The position numbers and the translations under genes are program-made. Below are positions 41,791 to 50,576 of a DNA stretch of 64,000 nucleotides, in pieces (position 1 is the stretch's first letter; every line of letters begins with the position of its first letter). Location of the stretch: positions 1-64,000 of the forward strand of contig SACF01000018.1 in assembly GCA_009928665.1 (NCBI GenBank), given 5' to 3'. The notes under the pieces were generated by a model that worked only from the letters and a program-made list of their open reading frames with translations, ran no database searches and was not told where the DNA came from. The DNA is from Alphaproteobacteria bacterium (lineage in GTDB: Bacteria; Bacteroidota; Bacteroidia; Bacteroidales; FEN-979).

Positions 41791-42699
41791 ATGAACAGTA
41801 CGATCATCAAAGAGGAGCTGAACTGGCTTATCGAAGCCATTAATGAACAGTTTGAAACCATCAGGAGCTATGATGATAAAATCCCGCAGATTGAATTTGA
41901 TATCCTGATGGAAAATATCAGAAAATTTTATGAGGACTTGCGACGGCTGCAACACCTCTATGAAATGCACCTGTTGCCCGGTCAAAAATCAATCGCACAA
42001 CCACAATCCCACGGTACGCAAACTGAATCAATCGTTCCTGCTCCGGAAACGGTTACCCCAACCATGAAAGAACGATCTTCTGTCCCGGTTTCGACCGAAG
42101 CAGCAGTCACCCCGCCTGTGACTCCGGTTGTAAGTCTGAACACGAACCCACCCACCGAACCCGCTTCCGCTGCCCCGTTCCGTTCGGGTAAGCCGGTCGA
42201 AACACCCCGGAAGGATCAGCCGGTTGTGCCGGCACCGGATACGCTGACGCCACCGGATCCCCATCCCGAAAAAGAAGAGACAGAATCGACCCCCGCCATC
42301 CGTGTACGGTTCGATAAACCGGATCCGATGCCCAAAGAACACGCTGCAACGCCTAAAAAGCAATCACGCTCCCGTGAAATGGACCTCTTTGCATCCGAAG
42401 AACCAACCTTCAGCATTAAACTCCAGGAAGCAAGGGAGAAATCGTTGGGTCCAAAGGTTCCCTCCGACCGGATCGAGAACCTGAAAAGCGCCATCAACAT
42501 CAATGAGAAATTCATGTTCATCAACGATCTTTTCGACGGAAACCTGCGCGAATACAACGAAACCATCGAAACGCTGAACGGCTTTAAGTCGCTCGACCAG
42601 GCCAACGACTTTCTCGATCTGATGCGAAGGAAAAATTTCTGGGATACCGGTTCCAATGCCTTCAAACGGTTGAAAGAACTCCTCGAGCGAAAATTCTGA
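41791..42699 (+). CDS. conserved hypothetical with Pro-rich linker
   Basis: 302 residues in three parts. The first is an N-terminal helical segment (1-65, KEELNWLIEAINEQF, coiled-coil propensity). A low-complexity Pro/Thr/Val linker follows (about 66-185). The C-terminal helical domain (200-302) includes LKSAININEKFMFINDLFDGN and KSLDQANDFLDLMRRKNFW, a block I associate with Bacteroidota hypothetical proteins of this size. No export signal. Possibly a cytoplasmic scaffold; function unknown. Confidence 0.72.
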   Translation: MNSTIIKEELNWLIEAINEQFETIRSYDDKIPQIEFDILMENIRKFYEDLRRLQHLYEMHLLPGQKSIAQPQSHGTQTESIVPAPETVTPTMKERSSVPVSTEAAVTPPVTPVVSLNTNPPTEPASAAPFRSGKPVETPRKDQPVVPAPDTLTPPDPHPEKEETESTPAIRVRFDKPDPMPKEHAATPKKQSRSREMDLFASEEPTFSIKLQEAREKSLGPKVPSDRIENLKSAININEKFMFINDLFDGNLREYNETIETLNGFKSLDQANDFLDLMRRKNFWDTGSNAFKRLKELLERKF

Positions 42700-42743
42700 A
42701 CCATCCGCCGCCCCGGTACAAAAATAAAATCCAAGTCAAGGCT

Positions 42744-43760
42744 TTAGCCATTGGACATGCAGTTTTCGTCGCCACTGCTGACTTCTTTCAGGATCAGTAG
42801 CGCCTCTTCCAATGTTGACGCGGTCATCAGCCGCATCCGGCGCTTTTTAAAATCCGGGACTCCACGAAAGTAACCGCTGTACATTTTCCGGATCTCGAGA
42901 AGGGTTGCGCGTTCGCCTTTGTAAGGGATCGAGGTGGTCAGATGTTCCAGGATCACGGCAATCCGTTCCTCAACCGTGGGCCCGGGAACAGCAGGAATCC
43001 CAGACAAAGCGTTTTGAATCTCTTTGAAAATCCAAGGGTTTCCCGTTGCGGCGCGCCCGATCATTATCCCGTCGACTCCGTAACGATCTTTCATGTTAAC
43101 AGCTTTCACACCGGAATCGATATCGCCGTTGCCGATGACCGGAATGTGCATCCGGGGATTGTTTTTGACGGCGCCGATCAGGGTCCAGTCGGCCTTCCCT
43201 CCGTAAAGCTGTGACCGGGTCCGACCGTGAATGGTGATCGCTTGGATTCCTGCATCCTGCAATTGCTCCGCGATGGTCACGATATCCCGGTGGGATTCGT
43301 CCCAACCCAACCGGGTTTTGGCGGTCACAGGAAGCCGGGTTGAATTAACGACCGATGCTGCTATGGCAATCATTTTGGGAATATCCTGCAGAAGCGCTGC
43401 ACCCCCACCTTTCATCACGATCTTCCGCACCGGACACCCGAAATTCAGGTCGATGAAATCGGGCTCCGCCTCCTGGGCCACTGCCGCGGCTTTCCGCATC
43501 GAATCGACGGAGCTGCCAAAGATCTGAATCCCGATGGGACGCTCAGTCGCCCCGAACTGCATTTTGATCCTGCTTTTCAAGGCTTCTCTTATCAACCCCT
43601 CGGCCGAAATGAACTCGGTCACAACCACATCGGCCCCGAACCGTTTGCAGATAGTACGGAAGGGCGAATCGGTGACATCCTCCATAGGCGCGAGAATGAC
43701 CGGAAAATCACCCCAATCCGTTGTGCCGATCCTGATCAATTTATGGTAAATTTGCTGCAA
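42744..43760 (-). CDS. dusB: tRNA-dihydrouridine synthase B
   Basis: 338-residue FMN-dependent TIM barrel. VILAPMEDVTDSPFRTICKRF at the start, DLNFGCPVRKIVMKGGGAAL (catalytic Cys) and ITIHGRTRSQLYGGKADW are DusB motifs; the C-terminal helical tRNA-binding part is included. It reduces uridine to dihydrouridine in tRNA using NADPH. Divergent from the CPBP gene at 43789 (28 bp). Confidence 0.92.
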   Translation of the reverse strand: MQQIYHKLIRIGTTDWGDFPVILAPMEDVTDSPFRTICKRFGADVVVTEFISAEGLIREALKSRIKMQFGATERPIGIQIFGSSVDSMRKAAAVAQEAEPDFIDLNFGCPVRKIVMKGGGAALLQDIPKMIAIAASVVNSTRLPVTAKTRLGWDESHRDIVTIAEQLQDAGIQAITIHGRTRSQLYGGKADWTLIGAVKNNPRMHIPVIGNGDIDSGVKAVNMKDRYGVDGIMIGRAATGNPWIFKEIQNALSGIPAVPGPTVEERIAVILEHLTTSIPYKGERATLLEIRKMYSGYFRGVPDFKKRRMRLMTASTLEEALLILKEVSSGDENCMSNG

Positions 43761-43788
43761 AATTAGCCAAAATCAGGATCAACAATCC

Positions 43789-44745
43789 ATGAAACCACCC
43801 CTTCTCAATACCCTGACCCCTTTCCCGAAACTGATTTTTATCATACTGCTGATCATTTCGGCCTATGCCCTGACTTTTCTACTGGGATTGCTTTTGCTTC
43901 AGCCCCTGTTCGGACTGTCGGTCACCACTGTGATGGGTTCCCTGACCGACTACGAAAACAGGCAAATGGTCAGAGTTCTCGAATTTTTTCAGGTACTGCA
44001 ATCGGTCGGACTTTTCGTCCTGCCGCCCATCCTGGCCGGCTATCTCTTCGGATACGGACCGGTTTCCTATCTGAATTTCAATGCCCATGCAAAACCTTCC
44101 GTGCTTCTTTTAACCATTATTCTTCTCATCGTTTCACTTCCCCTGGTTCAGTGGATGATATCGCTGAACGAAATGATACGGCTGCCCGAATTCCTCAGGA
44201 GCGTTGAATTGTGGATGCAACAGACTGAAGAAGAAGCCGCGAAGCTTACCGAAGCCTTCATGAAAATGGATTCGGCGGGCAGTTTCCTCTTTAATCTTTT
44301 GATGATCGCAGTAATTCCGGCGCTTGGTGAAGAGATGATGTTCAGGGGGCTGCTGCAAAGGTTGTTCCGGGAGTGGTTGGGTAACGTACACGTGGCCATC
44401 TTCATTTCCGCCTTTTTATTTTCAGCCATGCATTTTCAATTTTACGGATTCATACCCCGTTTGATGCTGGGGCTCGGATTCGGGTACCTTTACTTCTGGA
44501 GCGGCTCCATCTGGGTCCCGGTGCTGGCCCATTTTGTCAATAACGGCGCGGCGGTCTTTGCAGCCTGGCTGGCTTCGCTCGGGATCCTTGGCGGAGACTG
44601 GGAATCGTTTGGGTCGACAACCAACATTTGGATGATTTTTATGAGTTTCGTTTTTACCGCGGCCATCCTCTTTTTTCTTTACCGGCTCCGGACCCGGAAA
44701 ATCTCTGAAAGAAGTGTCAGCGATCGGATCGGGACCACAGAATGA
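43789..44745 (+). CDS. CPBP family intramembrane protease
   Basis: 318 residues with about eight helices. ALGEEMMFRGLLQRLFREW (EExxxR) and VPVLAHFVNNGAAV (HxxxN) are present, and AIFISAFLFSAMHFQF supplies the FxxxH-like segment. Fuller in motif order than the CPBP gene at 35370 and of normal base composition. Probably an Abi-type endopeptidase or prenyl-peptidase. Confidence 0.85.
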   Translation: MKPPLLNTLTPFPKLIFIILLIISAYALTFLLGLLLLQPLFGLSVTTVMGSLTDYENRQMVRVLEFFQVLQSVGLFVLPPILAGYLFGYGPVSYLNFNAHAKPSVLLLTIILLIVSLPLVQWMISLNEMIRLPEFLRSVELWMQQTEEEAAKLTEAFMKMDSAGSFLFNLLMIAVIPALGEEMMFRGLLQRLFREWLGNVHVAIFISAFLFSAMHFQFYGFIPRLMLGLGFGYLYFWSGSIWVPVLAHFVNNGAAVFAAWLASLGILGGDWESFGSTTNIWMIFMSFVFTAAILFFLYRLRTRKISERSVSDRIGTTE

Positions 44746-44796
44746 TCCCGGTGAACCGGAATATTTCCTAAATTGGAGAACTAAAATTTCTATCAT

Positions 44797-46209
44797 ATGA
44801 GCAACGCTATTACACGCCGGCAAGCCCTGAAAACCATGGGTTTAACGATCGGGGCCACCGCCCTCGGACTGAAAGGTTTTTCACGTAAAGGAACGGATCT
44901 GTTTGAATATCCCCTGAACCACCGTGATATCTATCTCCCGGTGGAGAACCCGCTGGGCCGGCCCGTTACGGCCATCACCTGCGGAGCGGGATCAAGGGGC
45001 AATGTTTATGGCAATTACGCCGCCAATTTCCCGGATCAGATCCGGATCATCGGAGTTGCCGAACCCATTCCCGTCCGGAACGAACGTTATGCCAAGAAAC
45101 ACAATATCAGCGGGGAAAACCGGTTCACAACCTGGGAAGATGTGTTGAAAAGGCCCAAATTCGCCGATGCAATCATCATCACCATGCCCGATCACCTGCA
45201 TTATGAACCCTGCATGCAGGCTTTGGCCCTGGGATACGATGTTTTGCTTGAAAAACCCATGGCACAGACCGAAAAGGAGTGCCGCGATATCCTGGTCATG
45301 ACCAGGAAAACAGGCCGGATTGTTGCAGTTTGCCATGTACTCCGCTATTCGCCTTACTTCATCCGGATGAAAAAGCTGATCGGGGATGGCGCTATCGGTG
45401 AGGTGGTCAGTTTTCAACATTTGGAACCCATCGAGCACATTCACATGTCGCACTCCTATGTGCGTGGAAACTGGCACGATTCCAAAGCCACCACCCCGAT
45501 CATCCTGGCCAAATCATGCCACGATCTCGACATTCTCCGGTGGATGATCGGGAAAAAATGCGATTCCATTTCTGCCATGGGAAACCTGAAATGGTTCTGC
45601 AGTGAAAATGCCCCGCAAGGCAGCGCTGCCCGGTGTATGGATGGATGTGCCGTGGAGGCGGATTGTCCCTACTCAGCCCTTCAGATCTATTCCCGGGGGA
45701 AAGGATGGACCTACGTGTTCGACCTGCCGGATGACCCGGCACAGCGGGAGGAAGCCATCCTCGGGTATCTTCGTACTACCAATTACGGCCGGTGCGTCTA
45801 TCGTATGGAGAACGATCAGCCCGATCACTATATTACCAACATCCTGTTCGACGGAGGAATAACGGCCTCCTTCTCGATGGAAGCCTTCACCTCCTACGCG
45901 GGACGCCGCACCAGGGTCATGGGATCGATGGGCGACATCACGGGCGATATGACCGAACTCTCGTTGACCGATTTTCGCACCAACAAGACCGTGAAGCTGA
46001 TTCCGAAAGCCGAAGATGTGGAGAACTACAAGAACAGCGGTCATGGCGGAGGCGACTGGTTCCTGATGCGCGACTTCGTAACGGCCGTGGCAAAACAGGA
46101 CCCCGGCTGCCTGACCTCCACGATCGACCAGTCGATCGAAAGTCATATCATGGGTTTTGCAGCGGAAAAGAGCAGGGTACTGGGGAGGTCTGTGAAGATA
46201 AAACTATGA
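44797..46209 (+). CDS. Tat-exported Gfo/Idh/MocA family oxidoreductase
   Basis: 470 residues. The N-terminus ITRRQALKTMGLTIGATALG is a Tat signal, so the enzyme is probably periplasmic. A Rossmann domain (GAGSRGNVYGNYAANF) is followed by the family EKP motif LLEKPMAQTEKE and a C-terminal dehydrogenase domain (EHIHMSHSYVRGNW, SCHDLDILRWM). It uses NAD(P) to act on a sugar or cyclitol. The next gene starts inside the stop codon (ATGA). Confidence 0.88.
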   Translation: MSNAITRRQALKTMGLTIGATALGLKGFSRKGTDLFEYPLNHRDIYLPVENPLGRPVTAITCGAGSRGNVYGNYAANFPDQIRIIGVAEPIPVRNERYAKKHNISGENRFTTWEDVLKRPKFADAIIITMPDHLHYEPCMQALALGYDVLLEKPMAQTEKECRDILVMTRKTGRIVAVCHVLRYSPYFIRMKKLIGDGAIGEVVSFQHLEPIEHIHMSHSYVRGNWHDSKATTPIILAKSCHDLDILRWMIGKKCDSISAMGNLKWFCSENAPQGSAARCMDGCAVEADCPYSALQIYSRGKGWTYVFDLPDDPAQREEAILGYLRTTNYGRCVYRMENDQPDHYITNILFDGGITASFSMEAFTSYAGRRTRVMGSMGDITGDMTELSLTDFRTNKTVKLIPKAEDVENYKNSGHGGGDWFLMRDFVTAVAKQDPGCLTSTIDQSIESHIMGFAAEKSRVLGRSVKIKL

Positions 46210-46916
46210 ACTGGAAAACTGTTTACCGGTGCGGTTTTATCTGCAGTCTCCTTTTCATGGCCGGAATCATTCTCGACATTATCGTGGGAAACGTGACGGG
46301 AGGGGATGTTTCGGCTTTACCCCGGACCGCGGTGGATCGGTACGCCGAATTCCGGGAAAACCCGATCCTCGGGCTTTACCACCTCGACCTGTTGAATCTC
46401 CTCAACCAGATCATTCTGCTTCCGGTCTTTTTTGCATTGTTTGCAGCCCATCGCCGGGTGAACCTACCCGGCGCCGGATTGGCGCTGGTCATTTTTATCA
46501 CGGGTTCTGCCGTCTTTATCTGCAATAACACGGCGCTTTCGATGCTCGACCTGAGCCGGAAATTCTCACTCGCTGAATCTGATTCCGAAACCCTGATGCT
46601 GGCTGCGGCGGGAGAGTCGCTGCTTGCCCGTGGCGCCCATGGAAGCCTTGGCGCCTTCACCGGTTTTTTACTGCCGACGATTGGCAATCTGATTATGGCC
46701 CTGGTGATGTTTTCCGGTCGGATTTTTTCCAGAACCACAGCCTGGCTGGGCATTTCGGGAACCATCCTGATGCTTCTGTATATGATCCTCGTGACCTTTA
46801 TCCCGGCAAGCCAGCGTTTTGCCATGGTGATTGCCATGCCCGGAGGTCTCCTGACGCTGGCATGGATGGTGTGTTACACGATTCGGCTGAACAAGCTGGC
46901 TGCCTGGAAGAATTGA
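46206..46916 (+). CDS. DUF4386-like membrane protein
   Basis: 236 residues with six hydrophobic helices. ENPILGLYHLDLLNLLNQIILLPVFFAL and AHGSLGAFTGFLLPTIGNLI match the DUF4386 pattern. The ATG at 46206 overlaps the TGA of the preceding oxidoreductase. A longer in-frame reading from 45792 lies out of frame inside that gene and is a shadow. Function unknown. Confidence 0.75.
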   Translation: MNWKTVYRCGFICSLLFMAGIILDIIVGNVTGGDVSALPRTAVDRYAEFRENPILGLYHLDLLNLLNQIILLPVFFALFAAHRRVNLPGAGLALVIFITGSAVFICNNTALSMLDLSRKFSLAESDSETLMLAAAGESLLARGAHGSLGAFTGFLLPTIGNLIMALVMFSGRIFSRTTAWLGISGTILMLLYMILVTFIPASQRFAMVIAMPGGLLTLAWMVCYTIRLNKLAAWKN

Positions 46917-46991
46917 TCAGAGGTGTCGTTCCCGAACCTTTCCCATTCATCCTTTAACCTGAAAAATCCGGATAATACTTTATAACCCTTT

Positions 46992-47621
46992 TCAATTTCG
47001 GATCAGTGTCTTTCCGGTCGAAAGAATCAGGTCGATGCTCCACTTCACGATGACCAGTGAGCAGATGATCCCGCCGATCGAATCGAGTGCGGGAAGGTCG
47101 AATAGCCATCCTCCCGCCAGGGCCAGAATCGCGGCAACACTGGTAAGGCCGTCGGCAAGAACATGCAGGTAGGCTGCACGGATATTTTGATCATGGTATT
47201 CATGATCGTGATGCAGAAACCAGGCGCTGAGGAGATTTACAACCAGACCGATGAAGGCTACCACGATCGCATCCTGGTACCGGATGGGTTTCGGAAAAAG
47301 AAAACGGGCAACCGATTCCCAGCCGACAAAAACAGCAAAGCCCAGCAGTACCAGGGCGCTTGTGAAACCGGTCAATGCCAGGAACTTGTCCCGGTTAAAA
47401 CCATACCTGACCGAGTCGGAAAAACGACGGGAGATGATGTACGCGAGCCAGGTCAGTCCCAGGGCAAACACGTGGGATCCCATATGCCAGCCGTCGGCCA
47501 GCAATGCCATCGACCGGGTGTAATAGCCAAAGCTGACCTCCACAACCATCGTAAGGGCTGTGAGAATTACAATGACCCGGGTGCGCTTCTCAAAATGACG
47601 GGTTCGGTTTTCAGATTCCAT
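46992..47621 (-). CDS. CDF family cation transporter without C-terminal domain
   Basis: 209 residues from MESENRTRHFEKRTRVIVI. Six transmembrane helices are present with the metal-site motifs of DmeF-like CDFs: ALLADGWHMGSHVF (helix II) and HVLADGLTSVAAIL (helix V), plus a His-rich loop HHDHEYHDQN. The protein ends at STGKTLIRN just after helix VI, so the usual cytoplasmic dimerisation domain (about 80-100 residues) is missing. Exporter of Co, Ni, Zn or similar; shorter than most members. Confidence 0.85.
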   Translation of the reverse strand: MESENRTRHFEKRTRVIVILTALTMVVEVSFGYYTRSMALLADGWHMGSHVFALGLTWLAYIISRRFSDSVRYGFNRDKFLALTGFTSALVLLGFAVFVGWESVARFLFPKPIRYQDAIVVAFIGLVVNLLSAWFLHHDHEYHDQNIRAAYLHVLADGLTSVAAILALAGGWLFDLPALDSIGGIICSLVIVKWSIDLILSTGKTLIRN

Positions 47622-47834
47622 AAGAATGGCAAAAATAATTCCTTTTATCTTACACATCGAATGTTTGCACAACTTGTTTGACTCTTTCGGATGGAAAAAT
47701 TGAAGGGGGGGTCATTACTGCCGTTCTTGCTGATGACCTTATTGATCTCAGGGATTCGGAATGATCCCGGTCGACTTTTTAGGTACCGGTCCGGCAGAAT
47801 TACTACCTTTGAATGCACTAAATATTCAAATATT

Positions 47835-49316
47835 ATGAAACCGTTCTGTTGCATTGCTTTGCTGATGATGTTGATGGTCCCATCCTCTTTATTTTCACAG
47901 CCGATCCGGCCGGTTTATTTTGGGAACAATTGCGTGATCATCCGGCCGGGGACACCACCCGATAAGATTTTCGAAATGGCTGCGAATGTGACCCCGTCGG
48001 CCAATCAACTGGAATGGCAGCGCACCGAATTTAACGCATTCATCCATTTCGGTATCAATACCTTCACCGGCCGGGAGTGGGGCGACGGGCACGAAGATCC
48101 GGCGCTGTTCAACCCCGTGAAATTTGACGCGCGGCAATGGGTATCCGTAATCCGTGACGCCGGTATGAAAATGGTGATCCTCACGGCAAAGCATCACGAC
48201 GGATTTTGTCTCTGGCCCTCTGCGTTCACCCGTCACAGTGTGGCGGCAAGCAAGTGGAAAGAAGGAAAGGGAGATGTGGTTGGCGAGGTGGCAGCCGCCT
48301 GCCGCGAATACGGGCTGAAATTCGGGTTCTATCTTTCACCGTGGGACCGGCATGAACCCTCCTACGGCAATTCAGAGGCCTACAACGAATTCTTCCGGAA
48401 CCAGCTCCGCGAACTGCTTACCCGGTACGGTGATATCGCGGAGGTCTGGTTCGATGGCGCCTGCGGGGAGGGAGCCGATGGCCGGAAACAGGTCTACGAC
48501 TGGAAATCGTGGTACGCTCTTATCCGTGAACTGCAACCCGGTGCGGTGATCGCGGTGATGGGCCCGGATGTGAGATGGGTCGGAACTGAATCGGGATATG
48601 GTCGTGAGACCGAGTGGAGCGTGATACCCGATGTGCTTCAGAACACCGATTCAACGGTAATAGAATCAGACCGGTTCCCGGTTGATAAATCGTTTATCCC
48701 CGGCGACCGCATGGCGCAGGACCTTGGCAGTCGCGATAAGCTTGCCAAAGCAGGGTCACTGGTCTGGTATCCTTCCGAAACAGATGTTTCAATCAGGCCG
48801 GGTTGGTTCTATCATCCGGATGAGAATAAAAAGGTAAAATCTCCCGAGAAACTTGCCGACATTTACTTTCACTCGGTGGGCAGAAACTCTGTGTTGTTGC
48901 TGAACATTCCGCCCGGCCCGGAAGGCCTGATCCACAAACGCGACATCAAAAGCCTGAAAGGATTGCGTAAACTGCTCGACGGAACGTTCCGGAACAACCT
49001 GATCGCCGGGGCCTCCATCCGCCCGTCGGGCAATGCCATTGAGTACGCTTTTTCCGCTCCCGTAACATTCAACGTGGCCCTGATCCAGGAAGATGTCAAA
49101 GTGGGACAGCGCATCGAAAAATTTCATCTTGAAGCCTGGGATGGCAACGGCTGGAGTACCATTGCTGCCGGAACCACCGTCGGTTACAAGCGCCTTCTGC
49201 GTTTTCCGAAGGTAAGCGCCCGGAAAATACGGTTCGTGACCGATGAATCGCGCGCCGAACCCGCGATCATGAACATCGGGATTTATCAGTCCGGGATCAA
49301 AACAGGGATGGAATAG
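47835..49316 (+). CDS. alpha-L-fucosidase, GH29
   Basis: 493 residues from MKPFCCIALLMMLMVP (signal peptide to about residue 23). GH29 motifs include FIHFGINTFTGREWGDG, ILTAKHHDGFCLWPS, YGLKFGFYLSPWDRHEP and IAEVWFDGACGEG, whose Asp is the family nucleophile. A C-terminal F5/8-type-like beta domain (about 400-490) follows. Hydrolyses fucose from glycans, presumably in the periplasm or at the surface. The frame opens further upstream to 47691, but that segment is not a signal peptide. Confidence 0.9.
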   Translation: MKPFCCIALLMMLMVPSSLFSQPIRPVYFGNNCVIIRPGTPPDKIFEMAANVTPSANQLEWQRTEFNAFIHFGINTFTGREWGDGHEDPALFNPVKFDARQWVSVIRDAGMKMVILTAKHHDGFCLWPSAFTRHSVAASKWKEGKGDVVGEVAAACREYGLKFGFYLSPWDRHEPSYGNSEAYNEFFRNQLRELLTRYGDIAEVWFDGACGEGADGRKQVYDWKSWYALIRELQPGAVIAVMGPDVRWVGTESGYGRETEWSVIPDVLQNTDSTVIESDRFPVDKSFIPGDRMAQDLGSRDKLAKAGSLVWYPSETDVSIRPGWFYHPDENKKVKSPEKLADIYFHSVGRNSVLLLNIPPGPEGLIHKRDIKSLKGLRKLLDGTFRNNLIAGASIRPSGNAIEYAFSAPVTFNVALIQEDVKVGQRIEKFHLEAWDGNGWSTIAAGTTVGYKRLLRFPKVSARKIRFVTDESRAEPAIMNIGIYQSGIKTGME

Positions 49317-49400
49317 TAAATTAAGATTTGTATCAAGGTCGAAATTGATTTGATCTCAATCGCATAAGGATCCCCGAACGAATCACCGAAACGGACTTGA

Positions 49401-50576
49401 ATGGTTTTACGGATAGAAGATAAACTGCTTTTTGCATCGGTACGGCTCCATCCAGAACCGGAAGATATCCTGCTGATGGAAAACCTTGCAGAACAGGTGG
49501 ACGACTGGAATTATTTCACCGGTCAGGCTATCCGTTGCGGTTTCGGACCCCTGCTGTACAAAAATCTGCCCCTGATCCGACAGTACGAGCGGATACCAGA
49601 AGCGACAAAGCACGACCTGAACCAGATTTACCTCCGGTCATTGGCCCGGAATATGATAATCTACGAGCATTTTCACCGGGCAGTTAAAGCTTTTACAGAA
49701 CAGGGAGTTTCGGTGATAGCCCTGAAGGGAATTTACCTGGCCAGCCACCTCTATCCTGATCCCGGCCTGCGACAGATGAGCGATATCGACCTGCTGGTCG
49801 ACCTGAAAGATGTCGATACCTGCAAAAACATCCTTGTCGGACTGGGATATCAACAGGCTCAGAATTATCTGACATCCAGTGTGGTAAGGAGAATGTTCGG
49901 AATGAAGCACCTGCCGGGGTTAGTTCTGAACGGCGTCAGCTTTGAGATTCACTCCCGGTTGCATGCTGCCAACAGAGGATACCGGTTCAATATCGGCGAA
50001 TTTTATTCGAGATCTGTGCCGGTCATCATCCAGGAAACCCGTTGCAGGGCTTTAGAAACGCACGATCTGGTCCTTCACCTGTGCGTTCATCTTTATGAAC
50101 ACCTTGGTCAGCCCCTCTTCCAACTGTACCGGTTTTGTGATATTTCCGAATTGCTCAAGTTGCACCGGCAGGATTTTGACTGGGATCTCTTTCTGGACCG
50201 TTGCAAAACCTATCAGTGCACTTCGCAGGTGACAGGGATCCTGAACCTTGCCCGGGAATTTTTCGGGGCGCCGGTGCCTAACCCTTTACCGGTTCAGAAT
50301 CCCCGGTCGGGTTACCGAAAAGTAAAGCAGCTTTTTATGAACCGGTTGCTCCAAAGCGCTGACGACCGTTTTCCCCAGGATCTTGCACTTGAGATACGGG
50401 GAATTGAGAACGCCAAGGGAATTAAAAGGGAGCTGAAAATCATTTTCGGACTGGTTTTCCCCGGAATATCCTACATGAAGCAACGGTACAGAAAAGAAAA
50501 TGCTTATGGCGCCTTTCCTTATTATTTCTTAAGGATTTGGAAAGCTGTTTGCTATTTACTCAGGAAAATACCCTGA
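49401..50576 (+). CDS. nucleotidyltransferase family protein (PF14907 type)
   Basis: 391 residues. VSVIALKGIYLASHLYPDPG followed by RQMSDIDLLVDLKDVDTC contains the nucleotidyltransferase DxD motif (DIDLLVD) of the NTP_transf_5 family. Such genes occur in lasso-peptide and other RiPP clusters, where they act after an HPr-kinase-like enzyme to extend a phosphorylated peptide. It is convergent with the S26-ABC gene and overlaps its 3' end by 17 bp, so it belongs physically to that locus though on the other strand. Confidence 0.82.
   Translation: MVLRIEDKLLFASVRLHPEPEDILLMENLAEQVDDWNYFTGQAIRCGFGPLLYKNLPLIRQYERIPEATKHDLNQIYLRSLARNMIIYEHFHRAVKAFTEQGVSVIALKGIYLASHLYPDPGLRQMSDIDLLVDLKDVDTCKNILVGLGYQQAQNYLTSSVVRRMFGMKHLPGLVLNGVSFEIHSRLHAANRGYRFNIGEFYSRSVPVIIQETRCRALETHDLVLHLCVHLYEHLGQPLFQLYRFCDISELLKLHRQDFDWDLFLDRCKTYQCTSQVTGILNLAREFFGAPVPNPLPVQNPRSGYRKVKQLFMNRLLQSADDRFPQDLALEIRGIENAKGIKRELKIIFGLVFPGISYMKQRYRKENAYGAFPYYFLRIWKAVCYLLRKIP

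Noticed and set aside
45792..46205. Upstream extension of the DUF4386-like gene
   Set aside because: It lies out of frame within the Gfo/Idh/MocA gene; the ATGA overlap at 46206 gives a better start.
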